Assembly: GCA_964017195.1 (NCBI GenBank)
Contig: OZ024889.1
Location: forward strand, 58,165,574 to 58,229,573
Length of the DNA: 64,000 nucleotides
Origin: Siderastrea radians
Taxonomy: Eukaryota; Cnidaria; Anthozoa; Scleractinia; Rhizangiidae
Direction: 5' to 3'
The position numbers were made by a program, and so were the translations under genes. The notes under the pieces are model-generated. The model was not told where the DNA came from. It searched no databases and saw nothing but the letters and a program-made list of their open reading frames with translations. The first letter of the stretch is position 1, and every line of letters begins with the position of its first letter. Positions 1 through 11,713 of this stretch are shown here, piece by piece.

Positions 1-353
1 TAACCAGCAAACGAGGGTTAACAAAACAAAGTTCACTATCCACTGGATAATGATTTATCCATTGGAGTTATCCGCTTTTTGAAAAAACCTGCACAAAGTG
101 TTATCAAGAGTGTGCTTACGCGAAAGTTTAATGTTTTCTTCAAAGATTTTTATTAATAAATAATACACTGAGTTATAAAATGTCTATTTTACATTGTAAA
201 TTTATGTGATACAATTGCAAAGATCCCATAGTCCATGGGCCAGGAGGCGAAACCCTCCCCCCTCGGGGGAATTTTGGGGACATCTATCGTTTTGAAGCAT
301 AGCCTGAGGGTGTTTCAAATCAGGTTGTTCGCACTTCTCAAGTGGAGGCGTTT
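1..353. other. No recognisable gene
   Basis: AT-rich sequence with no convincing coding potential. The only reading frame of note (235-423) is short, has no family resemblance and runs into the transposon terminus beginning near 354. I see no RNA gene or promoter here. Confidence 0.5.
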
Positions 354-2164
354 GGCCGTACGGCCACATTCTTTATGTGAGGCAAAAAAAAAACCCACAG
401 GGTACCCACGTCGTGGTTTTTGAAAGTTACACCTAAAATGCCCAGACAAGACACATAACACTATAAAATGTGTTTGGATTTCTATCAAAACCACATATAT
501 AATACTGTCTAAGTAGGGAACCTGTTACTTGTCATCATCGTCTCCTGCAGCGTTCTTTATCTGAAACAAAAAAACACAGGGTACCCACGTCCTGATTTTG
601 TTGCCAACAACTAAAAAAGGCATTCAATAATCTAATACTGCAAAAGTGCACATGCATTTGATATGAATACACACCTGTATGCAGGTTCTATAATGCATCA
701 AAAATCAAGTCCACAACTCTTCGCCGTCTTCATCGTCTCCTGCAAGAGAGTCAACTATGATATCTGCCAATTCACTTCCGTCCATATAATTTCTAGAGCG
801 CCAACATAGTTCACTTCCCAACCAAGGCCTTGTGGAGAATGAAGAAGAAAAGTATACATCAACAAATCTACCAAGTGAAGCTCTCTAGACTTTCCAGTGT
901 TTCTTCAGAGGAATCCGGATACTGGTCGATGTCTTGGAATGTCGGTATGAAGGTGGTGTGCTGCTGATGTCACGTTATTCCATGACTTAACGGCCTTGTT
1001 TCGTTCAGTACATAGAAGAACACCAAACACGGCCGTTATTCCATGACCTAACGGCCCTGTTTCGTTCGGTATCTAGAAGAACACCAAACGCGGTCTCATT
1101 TCGTTCGGTATATAGAGGAACTCCCAGCTGAACTCCAAACGCAGCCGTTATTCCATGACTTAACGGCCTCATTTCGTTCGGTACATGGAGAAAGTCCACA
1201 CGCAGCCGTAACATCATAACAGCGTAACATCTTAACATCGTAACATTGAAACTATAAGTACATGAAAAAGTGTTGAAATTTTCAATAAGATCACAAATAA
1301 AAACGTTCTTTATCAAAGTTTGCTGATAAAGGTTTGGTGAAAGGCAATGTTACAACGTTACATCCAATATTATACACAAGTGAACCTGTTACGCTGTTGC
1401 ATTTTATTACGCTGTTTCGGTTTTACCCTGGGTTTTCTGTTCAGTAAGCTGTTACGATGTTACATCGTTACGGTGTTATATTTGCTGTTCCGCTGTTACG
1501 ACGCTATGGCTTTAATTACACCAAACTACCGATATAGAGGGGCCAGGGATATGTACAAACTTAACGTCTTAACCCTGTTACGACGAATATTACGCTTTGA
1601 ACTGCATCCAAATCCGTGCTAGGTATAGTGAGGTCTTCTTCTTCCTCCTCCACAAGGCCTTGGTTGGGAAGTGAACAATGTTGGTGCTCTAGAAATTAAG
1701 GGGACGGAAGATGAATTGATGTCTCAAGAGCTGGCGGATATCAAAGTTGACAGTCTTGCAGGAGACGATGAAGACGACGAAGGGATTCCCGAGCTGGAAA
1801 ATATTGTGGATTTTGATTTTTGATGCATTGTAGAAACGGCGTACAGGTGTGTATTCATATCAAAGGCATGTGCCCTTTTGCAGTATTAGAATATTGAATG
1901 CCTTTTTTTAGTGGTTGTCAACATAATCGTGACTTGGGGACCCTGTGGTTTTTTTGTTTCAGAGAAAAACCACTGCAGGAGACGATGATGACAAGTAACA
2001 GGTGCCCTACTTGGACAGTGTTATATATATGATTTTGATAAAAATACATACACATTTTAGAGTGTTATGTGTCTTGTCTGGACATTTTAGGTGTAACTTT
2101 CAAAAACCACGACGTGCGGAGCCTGTGGTTTGTTTGCCTCACATAAAGAATGTGGCCGTACGGC
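354..2164. mobile_element. Non-autonomous element with roughly 500-bp inverted terminal repeats
   Basis: Both ends carry the palindrome GGCCGTACGGCC (354-365 and 2153-2164) followed inward by matching sequence, so arms of about 354-870 and 1650-2164 are inverted copies of each other with scattered differences. The right arm keeps a short open acidic reading frame (rich in D and E, ending VDFDF then TGA near 1822), and the left arm a diverged copy on the opposite strand, so an exon tail was probably captured. Each arm also contains an internal repeat about 171 bp apart (GGGTACCCACGTC near 401 and 572). The centre holds degenerate tandem repeats: TTCCATGACTTAACGGCC at about 976, 1040 and 1150, and GTTACGATGTTAC-type words at 1200-1500. 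No transposase is visible. Superfamily unknown; I could not define a target duplication. Confidence 0.7.
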
Positions 2165-3262
2165 CAAAAAAGTAATAAAAAAATTCTGATCGTCGATAAA
2201 AGATAATAAATAAAGTAAAATAGAATAAAATGAAATAAAATAAAATAAACGATATAGAATAAATGGATAAATAAATATATGCATCTGTGACTAAATGAAC
2301 GAATATGCTAACTCTGGCTAAATGCGTCTCATTTCTTGAATTCAAAAATATCTCGGATAACATTGAGGCTTTATTTTGGGTATCGAGAGACGGTTTACTT
2401 GATATGCGAAAATTAAAGCATTTTCTCAGTCACGCATGCAGTAGTCTCCTTTGGCGTTGCATGACGACACTAAGAACGGCTGCATAGGAGACTACGCATG
2501 CAGTCACGCAGTTCCACTTTCCTGGTACGCTTTTGAGTTTCCTGGTCTCATGTTTATTCGGTTGTTTAAGGACGTTTTGTGTTTAAGTTGATTTCCAAAG
2601 TAAAAGTGTGCAGAGATGAATGAACGTAAATTATACTAACCAAAAAAAAGGAGTCCACCCTACATTAAATACCTTTTGTCAAACCAGCTCCTAATTATTC
2701 TCTTTGTTCGTCTACACAATCTCTTCTGTTCGTTCCAAAAGTCAGCTGTTCTACACTTGGGGATCGCACCTTCTAAGATAACAAATTTCCCTCCCTTTCT
2801 TACGCTGCAACTGAAAAAAAGCACCGCTTTCGGTGAAGGTTTGTGTTTCAAACTGAAATATCCGACACAAAAATTATATCAGTTTTTTAGTTTATTTATT
2901 ATTTTTATAAATTCTTGCCTTTGTCTTTTCTCCGCCGTAATGATGAGTTAATTTGATGTAGTTTTACTTTTGTTCAGTTTTTCTGCAAATCCAGATCTTT
3001 GTCACAGATCTGGTAACTCTCACTGGTTACTATATGGCTTAATCAATTTTTTTTTAATTTCATGGGGAGGCCAAGAATAAGGCAAGAAACCAACACGGTA
3101 GAAAATCACATGATAAAATTGGCGGGAAAGTACTACTGTTACACCTTACTTTAAATTTTGTTTGTTTGTTTGTTCGTTTGTTTTTTGGTTGTTTCTTTAA
3201 TCGCTTTCTCTTGAAATCTTCCTTTCACTTTTTTTTTTCATTTATTTTGTGATAATTTGCCC
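2165..3262. other. AT-rich stretch, nothing recognised
   Basis: Simple AT-rich runs (2165-2285) and non-repetitive intergenic or intronic sequence. No exon of the downstream DIS3L gene or other family could be recognised. Confidence 0.4.
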
Positions 3263-3329
3263 TGTTCCGGGATGTTCCGGAATGTTCCGGAATATTCCGG
3301 GATGTTCCGGAATGTTCCATGTTCCGGGT
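3263..3329. repeat. 10-bp tandem repeat of GTTCCGGAAT type
   Basis: Six to seven tandem copies of a decamer GTTCCGGGAT/GTTCCGGAAT. The TTCCGGAA core is palindromic and resembles clustered heat-shock elements (nTTCnnGAAn), but the regular spacing fits a small satellite equally well. No gene start is evident nearby. Confidence 0.7.
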
Positions 3330-3761
3330 TTTGTTAACGCCCGCACTATTGGAATCAAAATTCCATTTTCAAATTGAAGATTGAAATCTTCCAACGGTAT
3401 ACTCATTTGAAATAACGACTGTTGATTGGGTTGTTACTTACATAAACCAAAAGTTCACACGTGAAATACGAAACCGTTGGCGGCTGTTGGTTTCAATCGG
3501 TTTAACATTACAGGGAATTTTTCTCAATTTTCAGGAACATTTCTTGTGCATTTACAGCAGACTTGTTTTGAAGAAACTATTCTTCATGGTTTTATAGAAA
3601 CAGACTGCTTCTTCACTTTTAAAAGTATTTGCGATTAATATTTTGTTGAGCGAACACAAATCAAGTCAGATAGGTCAAGCCGCCAACAGTCTGCTACTTG
3701 CACGTGAACATTCGCCTCATGTCAATAATCAGGGGGGGCTGGCAGCTACCTTTGATCTTGC

Positions 3762-3784
3762 NNNNNNNNNNNNNNNNNNNNNNN
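3762..3784. other. Assembly gap (23 N)
   Basis: A run of 23 undetermined bases. The sequence immediately after it matches, in reverse complement, the putative viral terminus at 43345-43377, so the gap may hide a junction with that repeat family. Confidence 0.95.
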
Positions 3785-3817
3785 AGGAAATCTACCATAC
3801 GAGCCCCCTTTACTACT
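3785..3817 (-). repeat. Second copy of the 43345-43377 terminus-like sequence
   Basis: This stretch is the reverse complement of 43345-43377 with very few differences, including the end AGTAGTAAAGGGGGC. It stops abruptly at the N gap on one side and runs into unrelated DNA on the other. It may be the end of an interspersed element whose remainder was lost in the gap or never inserted. Confidence 0.6.
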
Positions 3818-4530
3818 TTCCTGATACTAAGAGGTTCAACAGTTGAATAGCTTTTCAGTCATGATCATTTTGAAATAATTTTGAATTCGTCTCAGTGAAA
3901 ACATGAGGCGGTGGTTTCGCTGCAGATTTTGTCAATTCAATAACGCTTGTTTGTGTAATTTCCTTAGGAAACCCAGGGAACGAGGAAAACAGCTGGAAAG
4001 GTAAAAGTTTAGTCATCTAAACGAATTCTTCGAGATGCCTATCAGTGTGTTCGCTTGTGACGAACATTTAGAAATCTTTTGGTAAAATGATGGCGTGAGC
4101 TTTAAATTGGTTGAATTCCTTTACACCTCCCTGAGCTCATTTATCATGCCAGCATCTTGTTGCCTTTGTCGAGATCTCATCCAACCTTTTTAATATCTTC
4201 AAAATGACACAGACATCTCGACAATGGCGCCAAGATTTTAGCTTTTTAGCCGCCAATATGGCGACGGCCGGATCCAGTTATACTTGTGTTTTTTTCTTGA
4301 CCTAGCAACACGCCCCGGACTTCCGGTTTTCGCTCGACCAAACAAACAAACACCGCCTTTCATCGCGTGGGGCTTGTGTCTTGGGTGTTTTTTTTTTTAA
4401 CTCTGGGGGACCGAGTTGGGTAGGACGGCCGGGTTAAATGCCCCTGAGGCTTTTCTCGTTTTCTAGGCAAGTTCCATGCAATCTCGCGGACATCTTAAAA
4501 ATTTTTTTGAAGGGACGTTTTGTACATATA
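3818..4530. other. Unassigned sequence left of the mariner element
   Basis: Unique-looking DNA with a locally GC-rich patch at 4230-4380 containing ATGGCG and ACTTCCGG words like those of housekeeping promoters. A possible splice acceptor precedes 3967 and a possible donor follows near 3999, but the short segment between has no assignable reading frame. Upstream DIS3L exons could lie here or further left; none was identified with confidence. Confidence 0.3.
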
Positions 4531-4800
4531 CAGGGTGTCCCAAAAGTTCGTTCCTCTATTTTATAGGCTTGTAATTCAGTACGATTAGACTCGATAAACA
4601 GATCTTTTTAACAAAAGTTGTCTATTCCAATCTAGCTAAATATTATATATTTGTTGTGCCATCTTTTGACTCGAATATTCAATTGTCCATTTTCCCGCCA
4701 AAGGTGCCCGAGCTCGTGTATATTTCCCGCAAAATTTTTTTGTATTTTGTAGCCCGAATTGCTACCACTCTTTCCTCATTTTTGTGGTTTATCGTAAAAG

Positions 4801-5314
4801 ATGAAACCTCTTAACGCAAAAAATCTCAGCTAGCTGAGAACCCAAGCATTTATACTTAGATCTACTGCCTTATCAGTAAAGAAAATTGCTAAAAAAACTG
4901 GAAAAATCCGAACGTCTTGTAGTAAAATGGCGGTCGAGAAATGAAGGTTTCGGAGACAAGAAACGAACGGGAGGACCGAAAGTCCTGAATGAAGCGGCTA
5001 AAAACGTTCTGAAGAAAGCTAAGTACAAAAGGGGAAATTCAACGAGGCAGCTCTCACAACAGTTAGCAAGCAAAGGCCTTGTTGGGGTACAAAACACGGT
5101 CTGGAGATTCATGAAAAGCGAAGATTGTAGGCCACTGAGACGGCAAAAGAAACCTCTGCTCACCTCCAAGCAACGTGCAGCTCGCCTGAAATTTGCTAAG
5201 CAGTACAAAGCCCTTACTACAGAAGATTTGGATGGTTTTCTTTTTTCATACGAATGTCCGAAATATTTGTTTCAGCTTCCTAATCCCAAAAATGATATTG
5301 TATGGGGGTCTCAG
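4801..5314 (+). pseudogene. Tc1/mariner transposase, N-terminal half (decayed)
   Basis: Encodes the N-terminal helix-turn-helix DNA-binding region (residues like GKSERLVVKW and STRQLSQQLASKGL) and the beginning of the DDE catalytic domain. The frame is broken: an in-frame TAG follows the first ATG near 4831 and a one-base shift is needed near 4910. Where family members usually have the first catalytic aspartate (before ECPKYLF) this copy has tyrosine. The frame continues exactly into 15905 once the nested insertion and one CAG copy are discounted. Inactive. Confidence 0.85.
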
Positions 5315-5410
5315 CACGCCGGGCCAGTGGGCGCCGCTAAAGTGCATTTTACCGCCCGCTGGCATCCATTGCTCGGTCAGCGGTCTTTTTGAAAAAAGAG
5401 GGAATTCAAA

Positions 5411-6028
5411 ATGGCGGCCGAAAGGGAAATTTCAGCGGCGGTTCGAGCCCTTCGATCTTTGCGTGATGGCGTGGTGAATTTCATCCAATTTGAAGAAGAA
5501 GTAAAAGACACGCTTAATTCTATTTTTGAAAAGCATCAAACTGAGCAAAATGTTTTTGCACAAGTTCGACTTTCGCGTATACAACTTGGCCCTGTTATCG
5601 AAGAAGAGATTACCATCTGGCTGAAGAGTATGCAAAGACGGCTGAGAGGACGGATGCGAGCTCGAGATCCTTGGTCAATAGTCTTCACACGAGATTTGCC
5701 TCAACTGATTTTCAAATATTTCATGGAAGTTGTACGAAAAGCACCATCTTCATTCGGTGTGTCTTCCACAGAAACTGGGATCACAGATGTAATTTCATAT
5801 ACAAAACAGAACAGACTTTTAAGAGATTTTGCCAGACTGTGCGACACTACAAAAGAATCAATCGAGGTCTATTTTTCCAAAGGAATCAAAGTGCCTAGGG
5901 GAAATGCTAAAGTTGTAGTGAGTATGGATAAGCCTTTTACTATCTCTTATTTGAAGAAGAAACAACAGGTTATGCTGAAATGCCACTACAGCTTCACAAA
6001 TCAATACGGATACACATTTGAAACTTAA
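5411..6028 (+). CDS. Transposon-encoded protein of unknown function, 205 aa
   Basis: The ATG has a good context (AAAATGGCGG) 97 bp inside the left terminus. The product is helical and mildly basic, with long alpha-helical stretches at residues about 1-85 and a C-terminal part ending in YGYTFET before TAA. I do not recognise a family. The gene is oriented toward the transposase-like gene, as in two-gene DNA transposons where one product is an accessory protein. The 3' 220 bp recurs inverted at 15193-15432 with essentially identical coding sequence. Introns cannot be excluded. Confidence 0.5.
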   Translation: MAAEREISAAVRALRSLRDGVVNFIQFEEEVKDTLNSIFEKHQTEQNVFAQVRLSRIQLGPVIEEEITIWLKSMQRRLRGRMRARDPWSIVFTRDLPQLIFKYFMEVVRKAPSSFGVSSTETGITDVISYTKQNRLLRDFARLCDTTKESIEVYFSKGIKVPRGNAKVVVSMDKPFTISYLKKKQQVMLKCHYSFTNQYGYTFET

Positions 6029-7080
6029 CACTGAGTACAATGTATGACTGTGCAGCTGAGCAGATTGAGTAAAGCTGGACATCTTAGTTGATAATTTATT
6101 GTTAAACAGGGAAACTTAGTTTAAAGTCTTTAAAATTACTGTGTACCTGAGGCAGGAGGGGGCAGGCAAAGGGTGGTTGTGTGATTTGATTTGGTGGGGA
6201 TTTTGACATTGTAGGAAAAGAGTCTGTGACATTTTTATATTTGTCATGTGTCTTTTTATATTACCTGATCAATCGTGTTTTTCTGGGGGGAGTGCTGTTT
6301 GACCTTCTTTTTAGGGAAAATGTTAAAATCCGCCAGCCCCCAACCCCCCCCCCCCACTACCACCACCCCCCGTTTGGGCTTAACATTGATAGCTGAATTT
6401 TGTATTTGTATAAAGCTTGGTGTTTAATGAGTGACTTTATCTGGACATTGAACATTGGGACAAGCTTCACATAACAGCAGTGGTTATCATGCATTTTTCT
6501 GTGTTGGGAGGGGGAAGTACAAGCAGAAAAACATAATCATTAACACACCGGGCCAGCGTGCACCTCAAAGTTTCATTGAGCCTGCTTTAGCTTCTTGTTT
6601 AGCCGGTGGTGTTGATATGAAATTAATCAGAATTCGATTGAAAGAGTGCGAAATTCGGTCATTGAAATTGGGTCGATCATCGCTGGGGAAATAACAATCT
6701 TGCTTAAAAAGTTTCATAGGCGACTCAGTACTCGGAATAAAGCCTGTAATAGTTGAAATAGACTGTTATAAAACTAATAGACTGAAACTTCATTGCTCAG
6801 GTTTTATACATGTATTTATTGTTTAAGATCAATCTGCTACAACTTATGACCCAACACTTTTTAACAAGTTTATGAAAGTGAAAATTTATGGGTCACAATA
6901 AATAAATAAATAAATGTATGTTTGTAATTAAGTTACCATGTTTCCCAAAACACAATGCATTTAATGTGTTATATGTTACATGTACCTGTCACAATGTGTA
7001 ATCCACTACAACTTATGACCCAACATTTTTAACAGGTTTATGAAAGTGGACATTTATGGGTCATCATAATAAATAAATGT
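6029..7080. repeat. Transposon interior with imperfect direct repeat
   Basis: No coding sequence recognised. A roughly 75-bp block at 6835-6914 (CTTATGACCCAACA and AAATAAATAAATAAATG) is repeated imperfectly at 7007-7078. A poly-C/CA tract lies at 6343-6371. Confidence 0.55.
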
Positions 7081-7341
7081 ACCGTATTTTCTCGATTAAA
7101 CACATCTGGCGTTTATTTCAAACTTAGCCTGGTGGACCTAGCGTTTATTTGACTCTAGTTCATTGAAGCCCGATTATCACTAAGCAACGATTTTTCTTTA
7201 TCATTTTTGACAAAAATGTCTCTCTCTAATATAGCTACAGCCTGTTATACCTTAAATAAATACTTGAGGGGCCTATTTTCAACTTCACCTTGGAGACCTG
7301 GCATTTATTTGGTACCTGGCGTTTAATCGAGAAAATACGGT
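7081..7341. mobile_element. 261-bp MITE
   Basis: Perfect 21-bp terminal inverted repeats: ACCGTATTTTCTCGATTAAA at the left and its reverse complement ending at 7341. The interior has repeated GGCGTTTATTT words. The right half (from 7279) was carried along in the downstream tandem amplification, so the MITE inserted first. Confidence 0.75.
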
Positions 7342-7641
7342 CTGTTTATTAGAGCAGTTTTTACCTAAGTGTTGAAAGCAATCAACAGCAACAACTACCG
7401 GTACTTTCATTGTACTTACAATTCCTGATTCATCCCTGATGCCTTCTATGGTTTGAGATTGGCTGAGTAGTCTAATTGCTATGTGATTAGTTTGGTTTTG
7501 GTTTTGCAACACTAAACTGAAAACCACTCTAAATAAACAAATATATAAATGTTTTCCACAACACATTTGAGCCACATGGCCTACTGCTTTGCAAGCCTAC
7601 ATCTAGTCCTACATGTGATTAAATATTTCTGATTGTTTTTA

Positions 7642-9324
7642 CTATGTCCTGGTGTCACCTAACAGCTGTGGCAAAACTTTTCCCTGCTCAACACTCTGTT
7701 GGATAAATTTCATAATGGGATCACCACAGAATGTACATTTGTCATCAGTGGGACTAGCTTTTTCTAGATTGCAGTAGCAAAACCTTGGGTCAGAAAACAC
7801 CCTGTCTGGGATGTATACAGCAGTATGCTTGTATGTACTAAGGTTGAACCCTTGTTCAGGAAGCCACACTAACATAACAAACTCGTGCTTGAAAATCTCA
7901 TACCAGCGCCTTTTATGAAATGTATTTTCGCTTAGTTTTTTCAAAGCAATATGTTTTGCCTCTCTCCCTTCCATTGTTACGATACCAAGCCCTTGCCCAT
8001 ATTTCTCATGTACCTCTTTAGTGTGGGCAGGAATGATGTGTCCAATTGTCCACACCGTAGGATTTACAGAGGTAGGGAGAAACAATGCATTCACCCGATA
8101 ATAATCATGAGCACTAATGCTCAGCTCTGTAAGCTGTTCAACGGTAATATCAAACCTACAGAAAAGCGAGACACAATCCCTTAGTCTCAGTCCAAGGTAT
8201 GCAAAAATCAGAACTGTTTTCCTTTGTTGGTGGGAATCATTTTCACTACTAAGCCATTTAATCAATCTCATAAAATTGTGGCAAAGTAGCCTGGAATCTT
8301 TTCCAGTAAATCTATACTGGAGATCCTGACCCTTACCCTGTGTTTCGTCGTACCACTTCTTTACCTTTCTTGCCAAACATTTGGCATTTACCTCAAACTG
8401 CAGTGCAGTTACAACCCTAGAAAAAATGCTATCATTTGGAATGTCTGCAAACTTTTTGCAGCTGTCTGGAAGATTTGATTTTCCAACTGCCTCTTTCAGA
8501 ACCCCCTTAAAAAAATACTGCCAGCCATTATTCTTAATATGTAAAGGCTCCACATGGGCGAGATCAATCAATTTCCCAATTAAAGGCACATATTCTTGCC
8601 GACTCTTCTTACGTGCAATTAATTCTGTGACTTTGCTTCGAAACGTTTTCTCCTTAAGTTGTTGCTTGGACAAGGATTCTTTAAATTTCTCTACCTCATT
8701 TGCAATTTTGATTCTCTCTTCATACTTCCAAGGCTTCCACGTGGTCTGTGTCCTTGGTGGCTGGATAGTACCTCCCTGGGATAAAAATGCCCCTTTTAAG
8801 TCACTACAGTTTTCTTTTGAAACATTTGCAAAAGTTGAGAAAAATCTTGCGCTATTGGGTAGTTCACCCCCCAGCATAGCCAACATCTTCATGTCATTTG
8901 GCAATTCAGCACATTTGAAAGTTACATGGAAGCCCTCAATTTCAAAGACTTTTTTCTCTACCTCACTAATTTCTTTGCACAAGAACTGACAGTACTTGCG
9001 CACAACTGGCGAAGTTTCCTCACAATTACCCCCAAAAATAATAAAGTTGTCATTGCTTGATGCAACCCTCTTACCCACATTAATAAAACTTAACAAAAAG
9101 GAACATGCACTTTCATTCTTCCCAAATGGGCAGCCATCCCCACCCACTGCAAATAAAAAAGTACCCTCAGTTTTGCCATACCACTGAAGGGTTTCCTTTC
9201 TGTCTTTACTGAGGTAAAACTTTGCTAAGCGTGGCAAATACTCAATTAACTTTCGAAAGCAACCTTGTGTTGTTTCATCTTCCATAACTCCTTGAAACTG
9301 GTCTTCTAGTTTGTACAACTTCAC
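7642..9324 (-). pseudogene. Transposase-like exon, duplicated copy 1
   Basis: Open for 560 codons but without an ATG at its 5' end (the apparent first codon is GTG created at the duplication junction) and without the upstream exon part present in copy 3. Contains the same candidate catalytic residues (GGDGCPFG, ELPNDMKM, MEGREAKH) and C-terminal cysteine cluster. It could only be expressed by splicing or read-through from copy 3. Confidence 0.65.
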
Positions 9325-9677
9325 CTTGGAGACCTGGCATTTATTTGGTACCTGGTGTTTAATCGAGAAAATACGGTCTGTTTATTAGAGCAGTTTTTAC
9401 CTAAGTGTTGAAAGCAATCAACAGCAACAACTACCGGTACTTTCATTGTACTTACAATTCCTGATTCATCCCTGATGCCTTCTATGGTTTGAGATTGGCT
9501 GAGTAGTCTAATTGCTATGTGATTAGTTTGGTTTTGGTTTTGCAACACTAAACTGAAAACCACTCTAAATAAACAAATATATAAATGTTTTCCACAACAC
9601 ATTTGAGCCACATGGCCTACTGCTTTGCAAGCCTACATCTAGTCCTACATGTGATTAAATATTTCTGATTGTTTTTA

Positions 9678-11360
9678 CTATGTCCTGGTGTCACCTAACA
9701 GCTGTGGCAAAACTTTTCCCTGCTCAACACTCTGTTGGATAAATTTCATAATGGGATCACCACAGAATGTACATTTGTCATCAGTGGGACTAGCTTTTTC
9801 TAGATTGCAGTAGCAAAACCTTGGGTCAGAAAACACCCCGTCTGGGATGTATACAGCAGTATGCTTGTATGTACTAAGGTTGAACCCTTGTTCAGGAAGC
9901 CACACTAACATAACAAACTCGTGCTTGAAAATCTCATACCAGCGCCTTTTATGAAATGTATTTTCGCTTAGTTTTTTCAAAGCAATATGTTTTGCCTCTC
10001 TCCCTTCCATTGTTACGATACCAAGCCCTTGCCCATATTTCTCATGTACCTCTTTAGTGTGGGCAGGAATGATGTGTCCAATTGTCCACACCGTAGGATT
10101 TACAGAGGTAGGGAGAAACAATGCATTCACCCGATAATAATCATGAGCACTAATGCTCAGCTCTGTAAGCTGTTCAACGGTAATATCAAACCTACAGAAA
10201 AGCGAGACACAATCCCTTAGTCTCAGTCCAAGGTATGCAAAAATCAGAACTGTTTTCCTTTGTTGGTGGGAATCATTTTCACTACTAAGCCATTTAATCA
10301 ATCTCATAAAATTGTGGCAAAGTAGCCTGGAATCTTTTCCAGTAAATCTATACTGGAGATCCTGACCCTTACCCTGTGTTTCGTCGTACCACTTCTTTAC
10401 CTTTCTTGCCAAACATTTGGCATTTACCTCAAACTGCAGTGCAGTTACAACCCTAGAAAAAATGCTATCATTTGGAATGTCTGCAAACTTTTTGCAGCTG
10501 TCTGGAAGATTTGATTTTCCAACTGCCTCTTTCAGAACCCCCTTAAAAAAATACTGCCAGCCATTATTCTTAATATGTAAAGGCTCCACATGGGCGAGAT
10601 CAATCAATTTCCCAATTAAAGGCACATATTCTTGCCGACTCTTCTTACGTGCAATAAATTCTGTGACTTTGCTTCGAAACGTTTTCTCCTTAAGTTGTTG
10701 CTTGGACAAGGATTCTTTAAATTTCTCTACCTCATTTGCAATTTTGATTCTCTCTTCATACTTCCAAGGCTTCCACGTGGTCTGTGTCCTTGGTGGCTGG
10801 ATAGTACCTCCCTGGGATAAAAATGCCCCTTTTAAGTCACTACAGTTTTCTTTTGAAACATTTGCAAAAGTTGAGAAAAATCTTGCGCTATTGGGTAGTT
10901 CACCCCAAGATGTAGCCAACATCTTCATGTCATTTGGCAATTCAGCACATTTGAAAGTTACATGGAAGCCCTCAATTTTAAAGACTTTTTTCTCTACCTC
11001 ACTAATTTCTTTGCACAAGAACTGACAGTACTTGCGCACAACTGGCGAAGTTTCCTCACAATTACCCCCAAAAATAATAAAGTTGTCATTGCTTGATGCA
11101 ACCCTCTTACCCACATTAATAAAACTTAACAAAAAGGAACATGCACTTTCATTCTTCCCAAATGGGCAGCCATCCCCACCCACTGCAAATAAAAAAGTAC
11201 CCTCAGTTTTGCCATACCACTGAAGGGTTTCCTTTCTGTCTTTACTGAGGTAAAACTTTGCTAAGCGTGGCAAATACTCAATTAACTTTCGAAAGCAACC
11301 TTGTGTTGTTTCATCTTCCATAACTCCTTGAAACTGGTCTTCTAGTTTGTACAACTTCAC
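9678..11360 (-). pseudogene. Transposase-like exon, duplicated copy 2
   Basis: As copy 1: open, 560 codons, no authentic start. Differs from copies 1 and 3 at a handful of positions, notably ATSWGELPNS in place of AMLGGELPNS and a Glu-to-Lys change in VFKIEG. Intact reading frames in all three copies suggest recent duplication rather than selection on each. Confidence 0.65.
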
Positions 11361-11713
11361 CTTGGAGACCTGGCATTTATTTGGTACCTGGCGTTTAATC
11401 GAGAAAATACGGTCTGTTTATTAGAGCAGTTTTTACCTAAGTGTTGAAAGCAATCAACAGCAACAACTACCGGTACTTTCATTGTACTTACAATTCCTGA
11501 TTCATCCCTGATGCCTTCTATGGTTTGAGATTGGCTGAGTAGTCTAATTGCTATGTGATTAGTTTGGTTTTGGTTTTGCAACACTAAACTGAAAACCACT
11601 CTAAATAAACAAATATATAAATGTTTTCCACAACACATTTGAGCCACATGGCCTACTGCTTTGCAAGCCTACATCTAGTCCTACATGTGATTAAATATTT
11701 CTGATTGTTTTTA

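Noticed and set aside
3643..3846. Frame running through the N gap
   Set aside because: It depends on undetermined bases and has no coding features.
8381..8989. 202-codon plus-strand frame, repeated three times
   Set aside because: Antisense shadow of the transposase-like exon copies.
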